DNA of 64,000 bases from Peribacillus kribbensis DSM 17871 (GTDB lineage Bacteria > Bacillota > Bacilli > Bacillales > DSM-1321), in NCBI RefSeq assembly GCF_000430765.1, contig NZ_KE387239.1:123732-187731 (forward strand), in the 5' to 3' direction. The notes under the pieces are model-generated. The model had not been told where the DNA came from, searched no databases, and worked only from the letters and a program-made list of their open reading frames with translations. The position numbers and the translations under genes were made by a program. Within the stretch, counting starts at the first letter, position 1. Each line of letters opens with the position of its first letter. This document shows positions 26,406-35,242 of the stretch, in pieces.

Positions 26406-27374
26406 ATGTTTATGATATTTTCTGTAGAAATGATCTACGTTTTAATGGGCATCATTGTGCTGGGCTGCTCGCTCTACATCTTTGCGGATCCATCCAATAG
26501 CCGAAGATTTACAACGGGAAGCTTCTATCTGATTTACTCGGTCACACTGATGTTTGGAAAATTGATTCCGCCCTTTTATACGGGCCTGCTTGCGATCGCC
26601 ATGGTGGTCATTATTGCGTCCGGCGGCTTGAAAAAGAGTGTGCATGTGGAAAACAGCCTGCAGGATAGGGAAGAGAGAAGGAAAAAGCTTGGAGGAAAGC
26701 TCTTTATTCCTGCCATCCTCATTCCGATTCTGACGCTTCTTGGTGCCAAGCTATTAGCGGGAGTCAAAATTGGCGGGAAGCTGCTGCTGGATCCTTCTAA
26801 CGTGACTATGGTGGCATTGGGACTGGCCTGTATCATTGCCATTTTGGCCGCTATGTGGATGACCCGTGGAACTCCGGCTGCTGCTGTAAAAGAATCCAGG
26901 AGGCTCCTTGAATCCATTGGATGGGCCGTCCTTCTTCCTCAGCTTCTTGCAACTCTGGGAACCATCTATACCAATGCCGGTGTAGGGAAGGTCGTATCAA
27001 AGGGCGTCACAGCTATTATTCCGGCTGGCTCTTTATTCTGGATTGTTGTCATCTTCTGTATCGGCATGGCGTTATTCACGATGATTATGGGAAATGCCTT
27101 TGCCGCTTTTCCGGTCATGGCTGCCGGTATCGCGATTCCATTCTTGATCAATCAATTTGATGCAAATCCGAATCATATTGCAGCCATCTCTATGTTTGCC
27201 GGCTATTGCGGAACACTTATGACGCCGATGGCGGCGAATTTCAATATTGTCCCGGCTGCCCTGCTCGACCTGAAAGATAAAAACCATGTCATTAAGGTCC
27301 AGGTGCCTACAGCACTAGCTGTGCTTCTATTTAACATCATCTTGATGTATGTTCTGGTTTCTTTAGACGTATAA
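26406..27374 (+). CDS. DUF979 membrane protein, candidate partner of DUF969
   Basis: Membrane protein of 322 aa with about nine or ten hydrophobic segments; family-typical motifs include AAFPVMAAGIAIPFLI and FAGYCGTLMTPMAANFNIVPAALLDL (given in parts). The latter, with a TLMTPMAANFN core, resembles substrate-site re-entrant motifs of secondary carriers, by eye only. ATG 26406 is used; ATG 26412 is an alternative. It ends 12 bp before pcp. DUF969 and DUF979 probably form one two-component carrier. Confidence 0.85.
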   Translation: MFMIFSVEMIYVLMGIIVLGCSLYIFADPSNSRRFTTGSFYLIYSVTLMFGKLIPPFYTGLLAIAMVVIIASGGLKKSVHVENSLQDREERRKKLGGKLFIPAILIPILTLLGAKLLAGVKIGGKLLLDPSNVTMVALGLACIIAILAAMWMTRGTPAAAVKESRRLLESIGWAVLLPQLLATLGTIYTNAGVGKVVSKGVTAIIPAGSLFWIVVIFCIGMALFTMIMGNAFAAFPVMAAGIAIPFLINQFDANPNHIAAISMFAGYCGTLMTPMAANFNIVPAALLDLKDKNHVIKVQVPTALAVLLFNIILMYVLVSLDV

Positions 27375-27386
27375 GGAGGAGAAACA

Positions 27387-28034
27387 ATGAAACATAAAAT
27401 ACTTTTAACAGGCTTTGAGCCCTTTGGGGGAGAAAAGGTCAATCCATCATGGGAAGCTGTGAAACAATTAAACGGCATGGAAATCGAGGATGTTGTCTTT
27501 ATAGCGGAACAGATTCCTACAGTATTCAAAAAGTCGATTAAGGTGCTGGAGGAACTCATCGAGCGGTACCAGCCCGAGCTTGTGATTGCTGTGGGACAGG
27601 CAGGGGGAAGGCTCCATATCACTCCGGAACGGGTCGCAGTGAATCTGGATGACGCTAGAATCCCGGATAATGAAGGCAATCAGCCGATCGATGAGCCCGT
27701 CTCCCCAGAGGGGCCTGCGGCTTACTGGACCGGACTTCCTGTTAAGAGAATGGTAGAGGCGATGAAGGAGCATAACATTCCTGCATCCGTCTCCCATACT
27801 GCCGGAACCTTTGTCTGCAACCATATTTTTTATGGCCTGATGGACTATATCAGCCGGACTTCCTCAGGAATCAGGGGAGGATTCATCCATATCCCATTCC
27901 TGCCTGAACAGACCATTGATAAAGAAGCACCAAGTTTGAGCCTTGAAACCATTACTGAAGGAATCAAACTTGCTGCCCTGACAGCAGTAAAACATGAGCA
28001 GGATATCCGCGTAATCGGCGGAATTACCCATTAA
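27387..28034 (+). CDS. pcp: Pyroglutamyl-peptidase I (pyrrolidone-carboxylate peptidase)
   Basis: Cytosolic cysteine peptidase (family C15, 215 aa) that removes N-terminal pyroglutamate from peptides. The substrate-site start KILLTGFEPFGGEKVNPSW, the Glu region ITPERVAVN, the catalytic C144 in AGTFVCNHIFY and H168 in GFIHIPFLP are all present. AAGGAGGAG precedes ATG 27387. It is the third gene after DUF969-DUF979; its product pyroglutamate is the substrate of the divergently encoded PxpABC. Confidence 0.96.
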   Translation: MKHKILLTGFEPFGGEKVNPSWEAVKQLNGMEIEDVVFIAEQIPTVFKKSIKVLEELIERYQPELVIAVGQAGGRLHITPERVAVNLDDARIPDNEGNQPIDEPVSPEGPAAYWTGLPVKRMVEAMKEHNIPASVSHTAGTFVCNHIFYGLMDYISRTSSGIRGGFIHIPFLPEQTIDKEAPSLSLETITEGIKLAALTAVKHEQDIRVIGGITH

Positions 28035-28078
28035 GAGACTTGCAGAATAGCAGGATGCTGTTTTGAATGGGCATGATA

Positions 28079-28122
28079 AAGGCCTGAGCCGGTACAATAC
28101 CGGTTCAGGCCTTAATTTTTTT
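28079..28122. terminator. Strong bidirectional terminator after pcp
   Basis: 16-bp stem AAGGCCTGAGCCGGTA (28079-28094) / 28098-28113 with one G-U pair and a 3-nt loop, followed by AATTTTTTT. It also serves the convergent GGDEF/EAL gene. Confidence 0.92.
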
Positions 28123-28124
28123 GA

Positions 28125-30809
28125 TCAGCCAGCCTTCGATTTCTCAAGCAGCAATTTCTCCATTACTTCACCAGGCACCGGTTTCCCGAATAAGTATCCC
28201 TGCATGCTTCTGCAGTCCAGGGAACTTAAGAATTGGGCCTGTTCCATGGTTTCCACACCTTCTGCAATGACAGAAAGATTCAGGTGGGAGGCAAGGGAGA
28301 TAATGGAGGCGATTACCGCTTCGTTTCCGGGATCTTTTCCAACCTTGTCGATAAATTCCCTGGCGATTTTTAGTGTATCGATTGGGAAATTGCTTAAATA
28401 AGCAAGGGATGAGTAACCAGTGCCAAAGTCATCCACCGATATTTTAATTCCCATTTCCCTGAGGTTCTTTAGCAGTGGAATAATAATATCTACACTGTTC
28501 ATCGCAATGCCTTCTGTAATTTCAAGGTCCAGATTGGCCGGGTCCAGACCAGTCTTGTCCAGGAGCCTTTTAATGCAGGTAATAGCATCCTTCTTTTTAA
28601 ATTGTCTTGGTGATAAGTTCACTCCCACTTTGATAGGAAACCCTAGATTATTCCATTTTTTCACCTGTGTACAGGCCTCCCATAGAATCCACTCGCCGAT
28701 TGGGAGGATCAGGCCCGATTCTTCAGCGATCGGTATGAATTCGGAAGGGGGAACTAGGCCCAGCTTTGAATGGTTCCAGCGGATGAGTGCTTCTACACCG
28801 ATAATTTGTCTTGAAGGATAATCAATTTGCGGCTGATAATATACGACCAGCTCATTTCTTTCTATAGCCTTGTATAAATCATTTTCCAGGATTAGTCTTC
28901 TTGAAGGAATCTGACTTTTTTCTTTTTCAAAAATGTAATAGGTATTCTTTCCGTTTTCTTTTGCCTGATACATGGCGGTATCTGCGTTCTTCATTAAATC
29001 TTCTACGGTTCGGCCTCCGTCAGGATAGACAGCTACTCCAATACTTGGAGTAATGTTCATTTCAATACTCTCCACGCGATAGGGTTTACTAAGGGCATAT
29101 AGGACATCTTCTGCTATTTTTTTTATTTCTTCTATTTCGGTAATGGCTCTAATTACATAGGTGAATTCGTCACCGCCCTGTCTTGAGACCATATCAGCCG
29201 GCCTCAGCACCTCCCGCAGCCTTTTAGAAACAGCGATTATGATTTCATCCCCCAGCTTATGGCCGAGTGTGTCATTTATCACTTTAAAACGGTCCAAATC
29301 AATGAACATAATTCCGAATATGCAGCCATTCTCTTTATATTCATTCAAAGCCTTCTCGATTTCCAGTTCAAACATTCTTCGATTCGGCAGGCCTGTAAGT
29401 AAGTCATGGAAGGCCATATGTGTAATTTTTTCTTCGTTCCTTTTATTTTCCGTAATATCATCAGCCAAAATATATAAACCAACCAACTGTTCTTCTACTT
29501 TAATCGGAGTAGTGGTAAATAATACAGTGCGCTGATCTTTTTCTTTACGCTGAATCACCATTTCAAATTTATAAACCTCACCATTAATCCCTCTATTAAA
29601 ATGGAAGGCTATCTCCTCTTCATTTTCTGTAGTGGAGATGGAAAAAATGGAGGATTGCATCAATTCTTCCTCTGTATAGCCCAAAAGCTTCAGTGCCGTC
29701 TGATTAACTGATGTAAATGATCCATTTAAATCAATAGAAAAAACAGCGCTAAAATTAAATTCAAATAAGGAACGATATCGCTGGTCACTAATATTTAGTT
29801 CCTGCGTTTTCTTCATATAGCGGTGAAGCAGCCTATTATTTTCGAGAAGCACGGCAACCTGACGTGCAACCAACAGGAAGACCGCGAAAAGGGCGAATAT
29901 CATGTAATCGAATGTATACGAATGAGAGTAAATTAAAAAAACAAACAATCCCAGCACCAGTAAATTAGGAACGATGATGGAGAAATAAATACTTCTTCTT
30001 TGGTCTTGCTTTTTTTTCGGCTCAGGGTTAGCTTCCTGGTATTCTATTTTAAAATAATAACCAGAAAATCCTATCAATAAGAGAACAGGACTGTACAAAG
30101 TTTCTATTATGTTTCCGGAAATGTATGTTTCATTAATTTGCTGCCATGAATACAAACTATCTGCAATTACTTGAATGGACAGCCCGGTAGTAAGAAAAGC
30201 CAGGCACTTCGATAGTATTCCTGAATCGCGCAAAAACCATAAAGTGATGGCGCCAAACAATAGGATTAAGTCACCAATGGGATAGGACATTGACACAAAT
30301 AAAGCCCATTCATCTAATTCCCCAGCCTTGAGAATCGGACTGAGAAAGAAATTATAGGTTAATACAACACAAATGGTCATTATGATAGATGCATCAAATA
30401 GAAATCTTAATATTCCGAACTTATTTCTTTCCTTAAGAAGAATCCAAATAAAAGCAGCAAAATAAAAGAGTGTCTGCAGGTTGTAAAATAAATCTGGATA
30501 TCCTGGAAATGGAACTTTTACCTGACATACATTTTCATAAAAAAACCAGATGGCTTCTGCAGTAAAGTAGCTGAAGCTTCCAAGGAAAAGCAGGAATAGA
30601 AATGTGCTTTCTCTTGTCCGGGCGCTCCCTCTGCGTCTAATATCCTTGAAACTGGAATATAGACAGCAGGAAGAAATCAAGGAAGCCGAAATGTTAAAGA
30701 AATTGCCCACAAGAGTTTGAATGAAAGGGCTGCCTCTCCATAACAGAATCCAAATAACATAACTTAAAAAATGGAGTATTGTAAACATTAAGATTGATTT
30801 TGATTTCAC
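28125..30809 (-). CDS. Membrane-anchored GGDEF-EAL protein with PAS domain (cyclic di-GMP turnover)
   Basis: 894-aa signalling protein. About nine transmembrane helices fill residues 1-300, followed by a PAS domain (about 325-440), a GGDEF domain with intact RQGGDEF (about residue 545) and an EAL domain starting with VEALIRWNH (about 671). The EAL domain retains the metal and catalytic positions (NLSPRQF, EITEG, SVDDFGTGYSS, IAEGVET, MQGYLFGKP), but the usual LKIDRSF reads LKIAREF. Both synthase and phosphodiesterase activities are possible. GTG 30809 is chosen because GGAGG lies 9 nt upstream; the upstream ATG 30854 has no ribosome site. Divergent from the ECF sigma gene. Confidence 0.9.
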   Translation of the reverse strand: MKSKSILMFTILHFLSYVIWILLWRGSPFIQTLVGNFFNISASLISSCCLYSSFKDIRRRGSARTRESTFLFLLFLGSFSYFTAEAIWFFYENVCQVKVPFPGYPDLFYNLQTLFYFAAFIWILLKERNKFGILRFLFDASIIMTICVVLTYNFFLSPILKAGELDEWALFVSMSYPIGDLILLFGAITLWFLRDSGILSKCLAFLTTGLSIQVIADSLYSWQQINETYISGNIIETLYSPVLLLIGFSGYYFKIEYQEANPEPKKKQDQRRSIYFSIIVPNLLVLGLFVFLIYSHSYTFDYMIFALFAVFLLVARQVAVLLENNRLLHRYMKKTQELNISDQRYRSLFEFNFSAVFSIDLNGSFTSVNQTALKLLGYTEEELMQSSIFSISTTENEEEIAFHFNRGINGEVYKFEMVIQRKEKDQRTVLFTTTPIKVEEQLVGLYILADDITENKRNEEKITHMAFHDLLTGLPNRRMFELEIEKALNEYKENGCIFGIMFIDLDRFKVINDTLGHKLGDEIIIAVSKRLREVLRPADMVSRQGGDEFTYVIRAITEIEEIKKIAEDVLYALSKPYRVESIEMNITPSIGVAVYPDGGRTVEDLMKNADTAMYQAKENGKNTYYIFEKEKSQIPSRRLILENDLYKAIERNELVVYYQPQIDYPSRQIIGVEALIRWNHSKLGLVPPSEFIPIAEESGLILPIGEWILWEACTQVKKWNNLGFPIKVGVNLSPRQFKKKDAITCIKRLLDKTGLDPANLDLEITEGIAMNSVDIIIPLLKNLREMGIKISVDDFGTGYSSLAYLSNFPIDTLKIAREFIDKVGKDPGNEAVIASIISLASHLNLSVIAEGVETMEQAQFLSSLDCRSMQGYLFGKPVPGEVMEKLLLEKSKAG

Positions 30810-30967
30810 GTTGTCTATCCTCCGAGGTTTTTTCGATCTTCCTGGTGAAACCATTAATCAGCGTATAATGATTTTATCCCTGGCTGGAAGTGGAAGTTAA
30901 TTAGTTATATATGTCTATGGTTTATTTATCGGTTTGAAAAAATGGAAAGTTTATAATTAAAAGAAAT

Positions 30968-31015
30968 TTTTGTGTTTTTTTCACAAAACTCATAGTTTAC
31001 TAATTAAAAACTATG
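30968..31015. promoter_or_regulatory. Two adjacent inverted repeats in the sigma-factor upstream region
   Basis: TTTTGTG (30968-30974) / CACAAAA (30982-30988), then CATAGTTT (30991-30998) / AAACTATG (31008-31015). They lie 75-125 bp before the ECF sigma start and could be operators or a short hairpin pair. I found no clear ECF-type TGAAAC...CGT promoter. Confidence 0.45.
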
Positions 31016-31091
31016 ATAAATTGAAGGTATGTAAAAAATAGGAAATTTTCTCTATCTAGACTATGAAATATTTAAATATAGGGAGCCAGAT

Positions 31092-31637
31092 ATGGAAAAA
31101 GCATGGGCATTTGCCAATTCAGATAATAGAGAAGGAATCCTGGAAGCTCTGGTCGATTTGTATGAAAAAGATGTAGTGAATCTGGCCTTTACGTATGTGA
31201 AAGACTGGAGCACTGCCGAGGACATCACACAGGAGGTTTTTTTAAAGATTTATAAAAAAATGCATACTTTTGAAGACCGCTCCAATGTGAAAACGTGGAT
31301 TTACAGGATTGCCATCAATCAGTGCAAGGACTTCCTGAAGTCCCGGTATGTTAGGTCGATTTTCCTGACGAATAGGATTCAGAGATACTCAGGAAGGGAT
31401 GACAAGGGAGCCGAAGGACATCTGCTGAAAAGTCTGGAAAACGCCGAGCTGGCGAGATCTGTATTTCAGCTTCCTGTTAAGCTCAGGGAGGTCATTCTCT
31501 TATTTTATTATAAAGAATTTACGATTGAGGAAATAAGTGAGACCCTGAATATTAGCAGCTCTGCCGCCAGGACAAGATTGAGCCGGGCGAGGGATGCCTT
31601 AAGAAAGCTTCATGGAAGGAGCGGGGAGAATGGATGA
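31092..31637 (+). CDS. ECF-family RNA polymerase sigma factor
   Basis: Alternative sigma factor of 181 aa. Region 2 is at about residues 18-85 (LYEKDVVNLAFTYVKDWSTAEDITQEVFLKIY, core recognition in DITQEVF), and region 4 with its HTH is at about 120-173 (LPVKLREVILLFYYKEFTIEEISETL...SSAARTRLSRARDALRK). There are no extra C-terminal domains. A GGGAG ribosome site precedes ATG 31092. It overlaps the next gene by 8 bp, the usual sigma/anti-sigma arrangement, so activity is likely controlled by the membrane protein encoded downstream. The stimulus is unknown. Confidence 0.92.
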   Translation: MEKAWAFANSDNREGILEALVDLYEKDVVNLAFTYVKDWSTAEDITQEVFLKIYKKMHTFEDRSNVKTWIYRIAINQCKDFLKSRYVRSIFLTNRIQRYSGRDDKGAEGHLLKSLENAELARSVFQLPVKLREVILLFYYKEFTIEEISETLNISSSAARTRLSRARDALRKLHGRSGENG

Positions 31638-32568
31638 TGAGCTGAAGCGCTTGAAAAAGGAGCTTGAAGAGCATGTATTTGTTGAAAGAAATTCATCTCA
31701 AAAGAAACAGATCATCCAGCGCATACAAAAAAGAAAAAAGGCCCCATTCAGTCTGCTTCAGCCAGTTATACACGGCCTCCTGACGATTTTTGTCCTAATC
31801 GGGATTTCATATTTTATATACGGGGTGCTCCATGGTGATGATTGGAGCAGCACACTGGGTGAGGGGCAGTCGAAAGCCGCTATCAGAGAATCCATCGAAG
31901 ACAAGTGGAGGCATCCATTCAACCAGTTCAGCACCATAAGCGGAAGCTACTCCTTTCAGGATTACCGCACCAGGAATCAGGAGACGATTTATTATTCGAT
32001 ATTTAACAAAAAGAATGAGCTGTTTAAATTTTCGTATTCCAATGAAAGAGTCAGCTATACCTACCAGGATGGCAGCAATCCAGAAATAGACCGCATCAAT
32101 AATTGCCTGACACTGGACCCCGAGAAGAAAATGTTTGATGTAGGGAGCCTTCCATCGCAGCCGAAGGAATTTCTGAAGCAAATGGGCATCCTCCATATGT
32201 TCCCGGATAAAATAAGCGGCAGACCACTCGCTGGCAGTGACACATGGGAAAGCATCAAGACTGGTAACTTCCTGGACAGAAAGGTGTATACGATCAAGGG
32301 AGTAAAAAAATCTGGGGGAACGGCTGCTGTTTATGATTTGATTGTCGACCGCCAGACAGGATTCGTCCTGAGTTTGACTGTATCCGGCGCAAAGGGAGAG
32401 AAGCTCTACAGCCTTCAAACCAGCCGCTTTTCCACAAACAGCGGGTTTCCCGAAAACTATTTTGACTTCACTATCCCCAATGACTACCAGCCAAAAAGCG
32501 ACACCGCCTACTTCTTCAAAAACCGCCAGGACCAAATCAGGGGCAGGGGTATACATGAATTAAACTAA
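31630..32568 (+). CDS. Probable membrane anti-sigma factor with extracytoplasmic sensor domain
   Basis: 312-aa single-pass protein. Residues 1-40 are cytosolic and helical (LKRLKKELEEHVFVERNSSQKKQIIQRIQKRKK in outline), the place where an anti-sigma domain is expected. A transmembrane helix follows at about 48-66 (VIHGLLTIFVLIGISYFIYG), then about 245 extracytoplasmic residues rich in beta-strand pattern, reminiscent of RseB/LolA-like folds by eye. No classical zinc HxxxCxxC motif is present. ATG 31630 is chosen because AAGGAG lies 8 nt upstream. Position directly after the ECF sigma gene supports the role; sequence alone does not prove it. Confidence 0.75.
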   Translation: MDDELKRLKKELEEHVFVERNSSQKKQIIQRIQKRKKAPFSLLQPVIHGLLTIFVLIGISYFIYGVLHGDDWSSTLGEGQSKAAIRESIEDKWRHPFNQFSTISGSYSFQDYRTRNQETIYYSIFNKKNELFKFSYSNERVSYTYQDGSNPEIDRINNCLTLDPEKKMFDVGSLPSQPKEFLKQMGILHMFPDKISGRPLAGSDTWESIKTGNFLDRKVYTIKGVKKSGGTAAVYDLIVDRQTGFVLSLTVSGAKGEKLYSLQTSRFSTNSGFPENYFDFTIPNDYQPKSDTAYFFKNRQDQIRGRGIHELN

Positions 32569-32580
32569 CGGCACATATCG

Positions 32581-32621
32581 AAAAGCTCCGGAATGCACCT
32601 GTTCCGGAACTTTTCTTTTTT
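32581..32621 (+). terminator. Terminator of the sigma/anti-sigma operon
   Basis: AAAAG-TCCGGAA (32581-32593) pairs with TTCCGGA-CTTTT (32602-32614), one mismatch, followed by CTTTTTT. Confidence 0.88.
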
Positions 32622-32642
32622 GCGTTCTCTATAGATGTGGCC

Positions 32643-32710
32643 GCTTGAGTTCCATTCCAGGCGCTTCGCTTTCCGCGGGGCGGGCGGTGATCCTTCCATT
32701 CCACTCAAGC
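32643..32710. repeat. GC-rich dispersed-type repeat element (68 bp) with inverted ends
   Basis: GCTTGAGT (32643-32650) and ACTCAAGC (32703-32710) bracket a GC-rich core, GGCGCTTCGCTTTCCGCGGG, followed by CGGGCGGTGA. The core resembles a repeat that I recall as common between genes in Bacillaceae genomes. A related element occurs at 35831-35902. Confidence 0.55.
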
Positions 32711-32774
32711 AGGATTTAAAAATTATTATTACATTTTAAACAAAGCTGCCCTTTGAGCCTCTTCTATTATCCTA

Positions 32775-32825
32775 CAAGTCGCAGTATTAGACTCCGATGC
32801 TGCCTGTGCGACTTGCCAGCCATAA
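32775..32825. repeat. Perfect 9-bp inverted repeat in gene-poor DNA
   Basis: CAAGTCGCA (32775-32783) / TGCGACTTG (32817-32825), 33 bp apart. No T-run. The rest of the gap to 33174 holds no gene I can support; a 102-codon minus-strand open frame (32867-33175) lacks a ribosome site and recognisable motifs, although its C-terminal 50 codons look more protein-like. Confidence 0.4.
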
Positions 32826-33174
32826 GACCAGCGTTATATAATTCAGCGTCTGTTGGCTTCTTCACATCATTTGGATTTTAACGTGGCCTTACAAATAGCG
32901 GAAGCGCCGTCTGGCTGTGCAATGTCAAAGTGTTTTGGTTTTACTTCCTTGGAGATAATTTTCATACCTAAGGCCTGCATTGGCAGCTGAATATGTCGAA
33001 GAATATTGCCCAATGGGTATTGGAAGCAGTAGCAAACACACCACCTATTTTTCCTCATAAAAAATGAAATCCTAAAGGTAAAACAAAAATTGGGGATTTC
33101 AAAAACAATTAAAAGAAAAAAATAGTATAATAGTCTAATAGTTCTAAAAATTATGTCTTCTGCGGAGGTCGTCA

Positions 33175-35142
33175 ATGAAGCTGATAAAAGTACTATTTTT
33201 TTATATTCTTGGAGTCATGGGGATTATCTCTATAAGCATTGTGCCCTCAGTGATTGCTGAGAGAGGGATTTATAATGTTTTTTCCTATATAACAGCCTTT
33301 GTGAATTTCTTTGCAGAATTCTGCCAGGCGGAGAATTGGGTGTACATATATAAAGAACAGTCCTTCCCGATCGTTGAATTTTTGAGAGAGCCTCTTCTTT
33401 ACTCGGCGGAGATTTTCTTCAGTGCCATTGCGGCAGGATTTCTCGGGGCTTTTGTTTTGACTCTCTTAACCTATTTTCTGCCCTCCTTTATTATGGTTCC
33501 CATCAAGCGGGTGTTAAATGTCCTTGAAACCGTGCCGGATTTAATGTTTGCCTTCATGCTTCAGCTTTTTGCGGTGTATCTATTCAAACAGCTGGATACC
33601 GAGGTCTTCACATTCACTGCCCTTGGGGATGAAAAGATCTATTTTGCCCCCATTCTTACCCTGTCAATCCTGCCGTTGATTTCGATGTACAGGCTCTTTT
33701 TAATGATGGTTGAGGAAGAGTTTTTAAAGGATTACACAGAGTTCGCCCTGGCAAAGGGAATGGGGAAGCTCAGGATCCTTACCGTTCATATTCTCCGGAA
33801 TGTTTTTGCCTCCGTCTTTTATCATTCCAAGCTGATCGTGTGGGGCGGACTTTCCAGTCTGTTTATCGTGGAAACTCTCTTTAATATGAGGGGCATCACC
33901 TACTATATGATTGAGGACTTCAGGCCGATCGTCATCGCAGTCTCTCTGTTATTAATTTTCACTCCGTTTTTCCTTCTCTATCAGGGAGCCGCCCTTGTGA
34001 TTCAAAATGAGGAAAAAGTGGAGTGGACTTTGATCCGCAAAGACCTTGCAGGGATGAAAAGGTGGAAGCTGTGGAAGTCTCTTGCCAAAGGAGGCAAATT
34101 GCTTTTTGTACATATGCAGAATCCTAAATTCTGCATCGGCTTTATATTTATCATGGGCTTTATGCTGTACAGCTTTTTTTATGTCATCTTTGCGGATGTT
34201 CCGGTAGAGCAGATTAATTTCTTGAAAGACGCTGAGGGGAAAATCATCAGTGCCCCTCCGCATCCGCCTTCCTCCGAGATGATTTTCGGCTCGGATCGGA
34301 ATGGGAGGAGCATCCTCGATGAAATCATAGTAGGCGCCAGATACACACTGTTTTTTGCCATTTTAATAGCTGTCCTGCGAGTGGCGGGCGGCTTTGCGCT
34401 GGCTCTTCGGTATGTCTCTTTGAAGAATCATACCAGGATGCTGCTTGATAAAGTGGTCGATTCCATTCATTTTCTGCCTCTCAGCCTGATCGCTTATCTC
34501 CTGCTGCGTCCCATTCTTTGGAGCGTTGGTTATAATTTGTGGGTGTACAGCTTATCAGAGCGCCTGACTTTGGAGGTGCTGATTCTCACGGTTTTGGTGC
34601 TTCCATTAACGACTGTGCTGATAGGCAGTGAAATAAAACTGATTGAGAAAGAAACCTTTGTACTAAGCGCCAAAACGCTTGGAGGGGACCAGAAGCATAT
34701 TTTCTGGACTCATGTCTTCCCGCATTTGTCACCAAGGATGTTCATTCTTTTCGGACAGCAGTTTATCCAGGTTATGCTCATCTTTGTGCATCTGGGGCTT
34801 TTTCAGCTGTTTCTCGGGGGATCCATCTTTCAGGATGGAATTTTATTTGAGGTGCCGGACTCATCTACATTTGAATGGGGAGGGATGATTGGAGCCACCA
34901 GAGAAGCCTTCTTATCTGGGAAGTATTGGATTATCCTCCCGACTCTCGGTGCTTTCATGTTCAGCATATTTGCCATGCAGCTGATCATTCAGGGAGTGAA
35001 GGAGGTACAGCAGCGGAAGGTAGGAGTAAGAGTACCTGTTCTTTTTAAGCGGAAAAGAAAGACGATTTCCTTAAAAAGGGCAGTCAAAACAGAGGAGGAA
35101 TCATTCGCTTTAACAAAAAGCAAAAAGGCGGACCCAGCCTGA
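33175..35142 (+). CDS. Single-chain ABC transporter permease: OppB-like and OppC-like domains fused
   Basis: 655-aa membrane protein with two binding-protein-dependent permease domains in one chain. The first half has about six helices and an EAA-type ATPase-docking loop at residues 185-215 (EFALAKGMGKLRILTVHILRN in outline). The second half carries the OppC-type signature IFGSDRNGRSILDEIIVGARYTL (in outline, about 363-385) and a second EAA loop at about 492-520 (SAKTLGGDQKHIFWTHVFPH). Normally OppB and OppC are separate genes. No ATPase, substrate-binding protein or other transporter gene lies nearby, so partners must be encoded elsewhere. GGAGGT precedes ATG 33175. Substrate unknown; peptides or nickel are usual for the family. 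Confidence 0.85.
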   Translation: MKLIKVLFFYILGVMGIISISIVPSVIAERGIYNVFSYITAFVNFFAEFCQAENWVYIYKEQSFPIVEFLREPLLYSAEIFFSAIAAGFLGAFVLTLLTYFLPSFIMVPIKRVLNVLETVPDLMFAFMLQLFAVYLFKQLDTEVFTFTALGDEKIYFAPILTLSILPLISMYRLFLMMVEEEFLKDYTEFALAKGMGKLRILTVHILRNVFASVFYHSKLIVWGGLSSLFIVETLFNMRGITYYMIEDFRPIVIAVSLLLIFTPFFLLYQGAALVIQNEEKVEWTLIRKDLAGMKRWKLWKSLAKGGKLLFVHMQNPKFCIGFIFIMGFMLYSFFYVIFADVPVEQINFLKDAEGKIISAPPHPPSSEMIFGSDRNGRSILDEIIVGARYTLFFAILIAVLRVAGGFALALRYVSLKNHTRMLLDKVVDSIHFLPLSLIAYLLLRPILWSVGYNLWVYSLSERLTLEVLILTVLVLPLTTVLIGSEIKLIEKETFVLSAKTLGGDQKHIFWTHVFPHLSPRMFILFGQQFIQVMLIFVHLGLFQLFLGGSIFQDGILFEVPDSSTFEWGGMIGATREAFLSGKYWIILPTLGAFMFSIFAMQLIIQGVKEVQQRKVGVRVPVLFKRKRKTISLKRAVKTEEESFALTKSKKADPA

Positions 35143-35198
35143 AATAAGGAAGCAGTGTTTTGGGCTGCAATAAGAGGGACTGGCATAAAGTGAATTTT

Positions 35199-35213
35199 CG
35201 GACGGCTCTAGAA
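35199..35213. repeat. Left copy of a 15-bp direct repeat flanking a decayed segment
   Basis: CGGACGGCTCTAGAA here and CGGACAGCTCTAGAA at 36215-36229, 14 of 15 identical, about 1.0 kb apart. The right copy marks the broken 5' edge of the response-regulator relic. Confidence 0.5.
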
Positions 35214-35242
35214 TTTTTTTCTCGATCAAGTAACCAAAAAAT

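Noticed and set aside
32867-33175. A 102-codon minus-strand open frame before the fused permease
   Set aside because: It starts inside the permease's ribosome region, lacks its own ribosome site, and its first half looks like translated AT-rich intergenic DNA.
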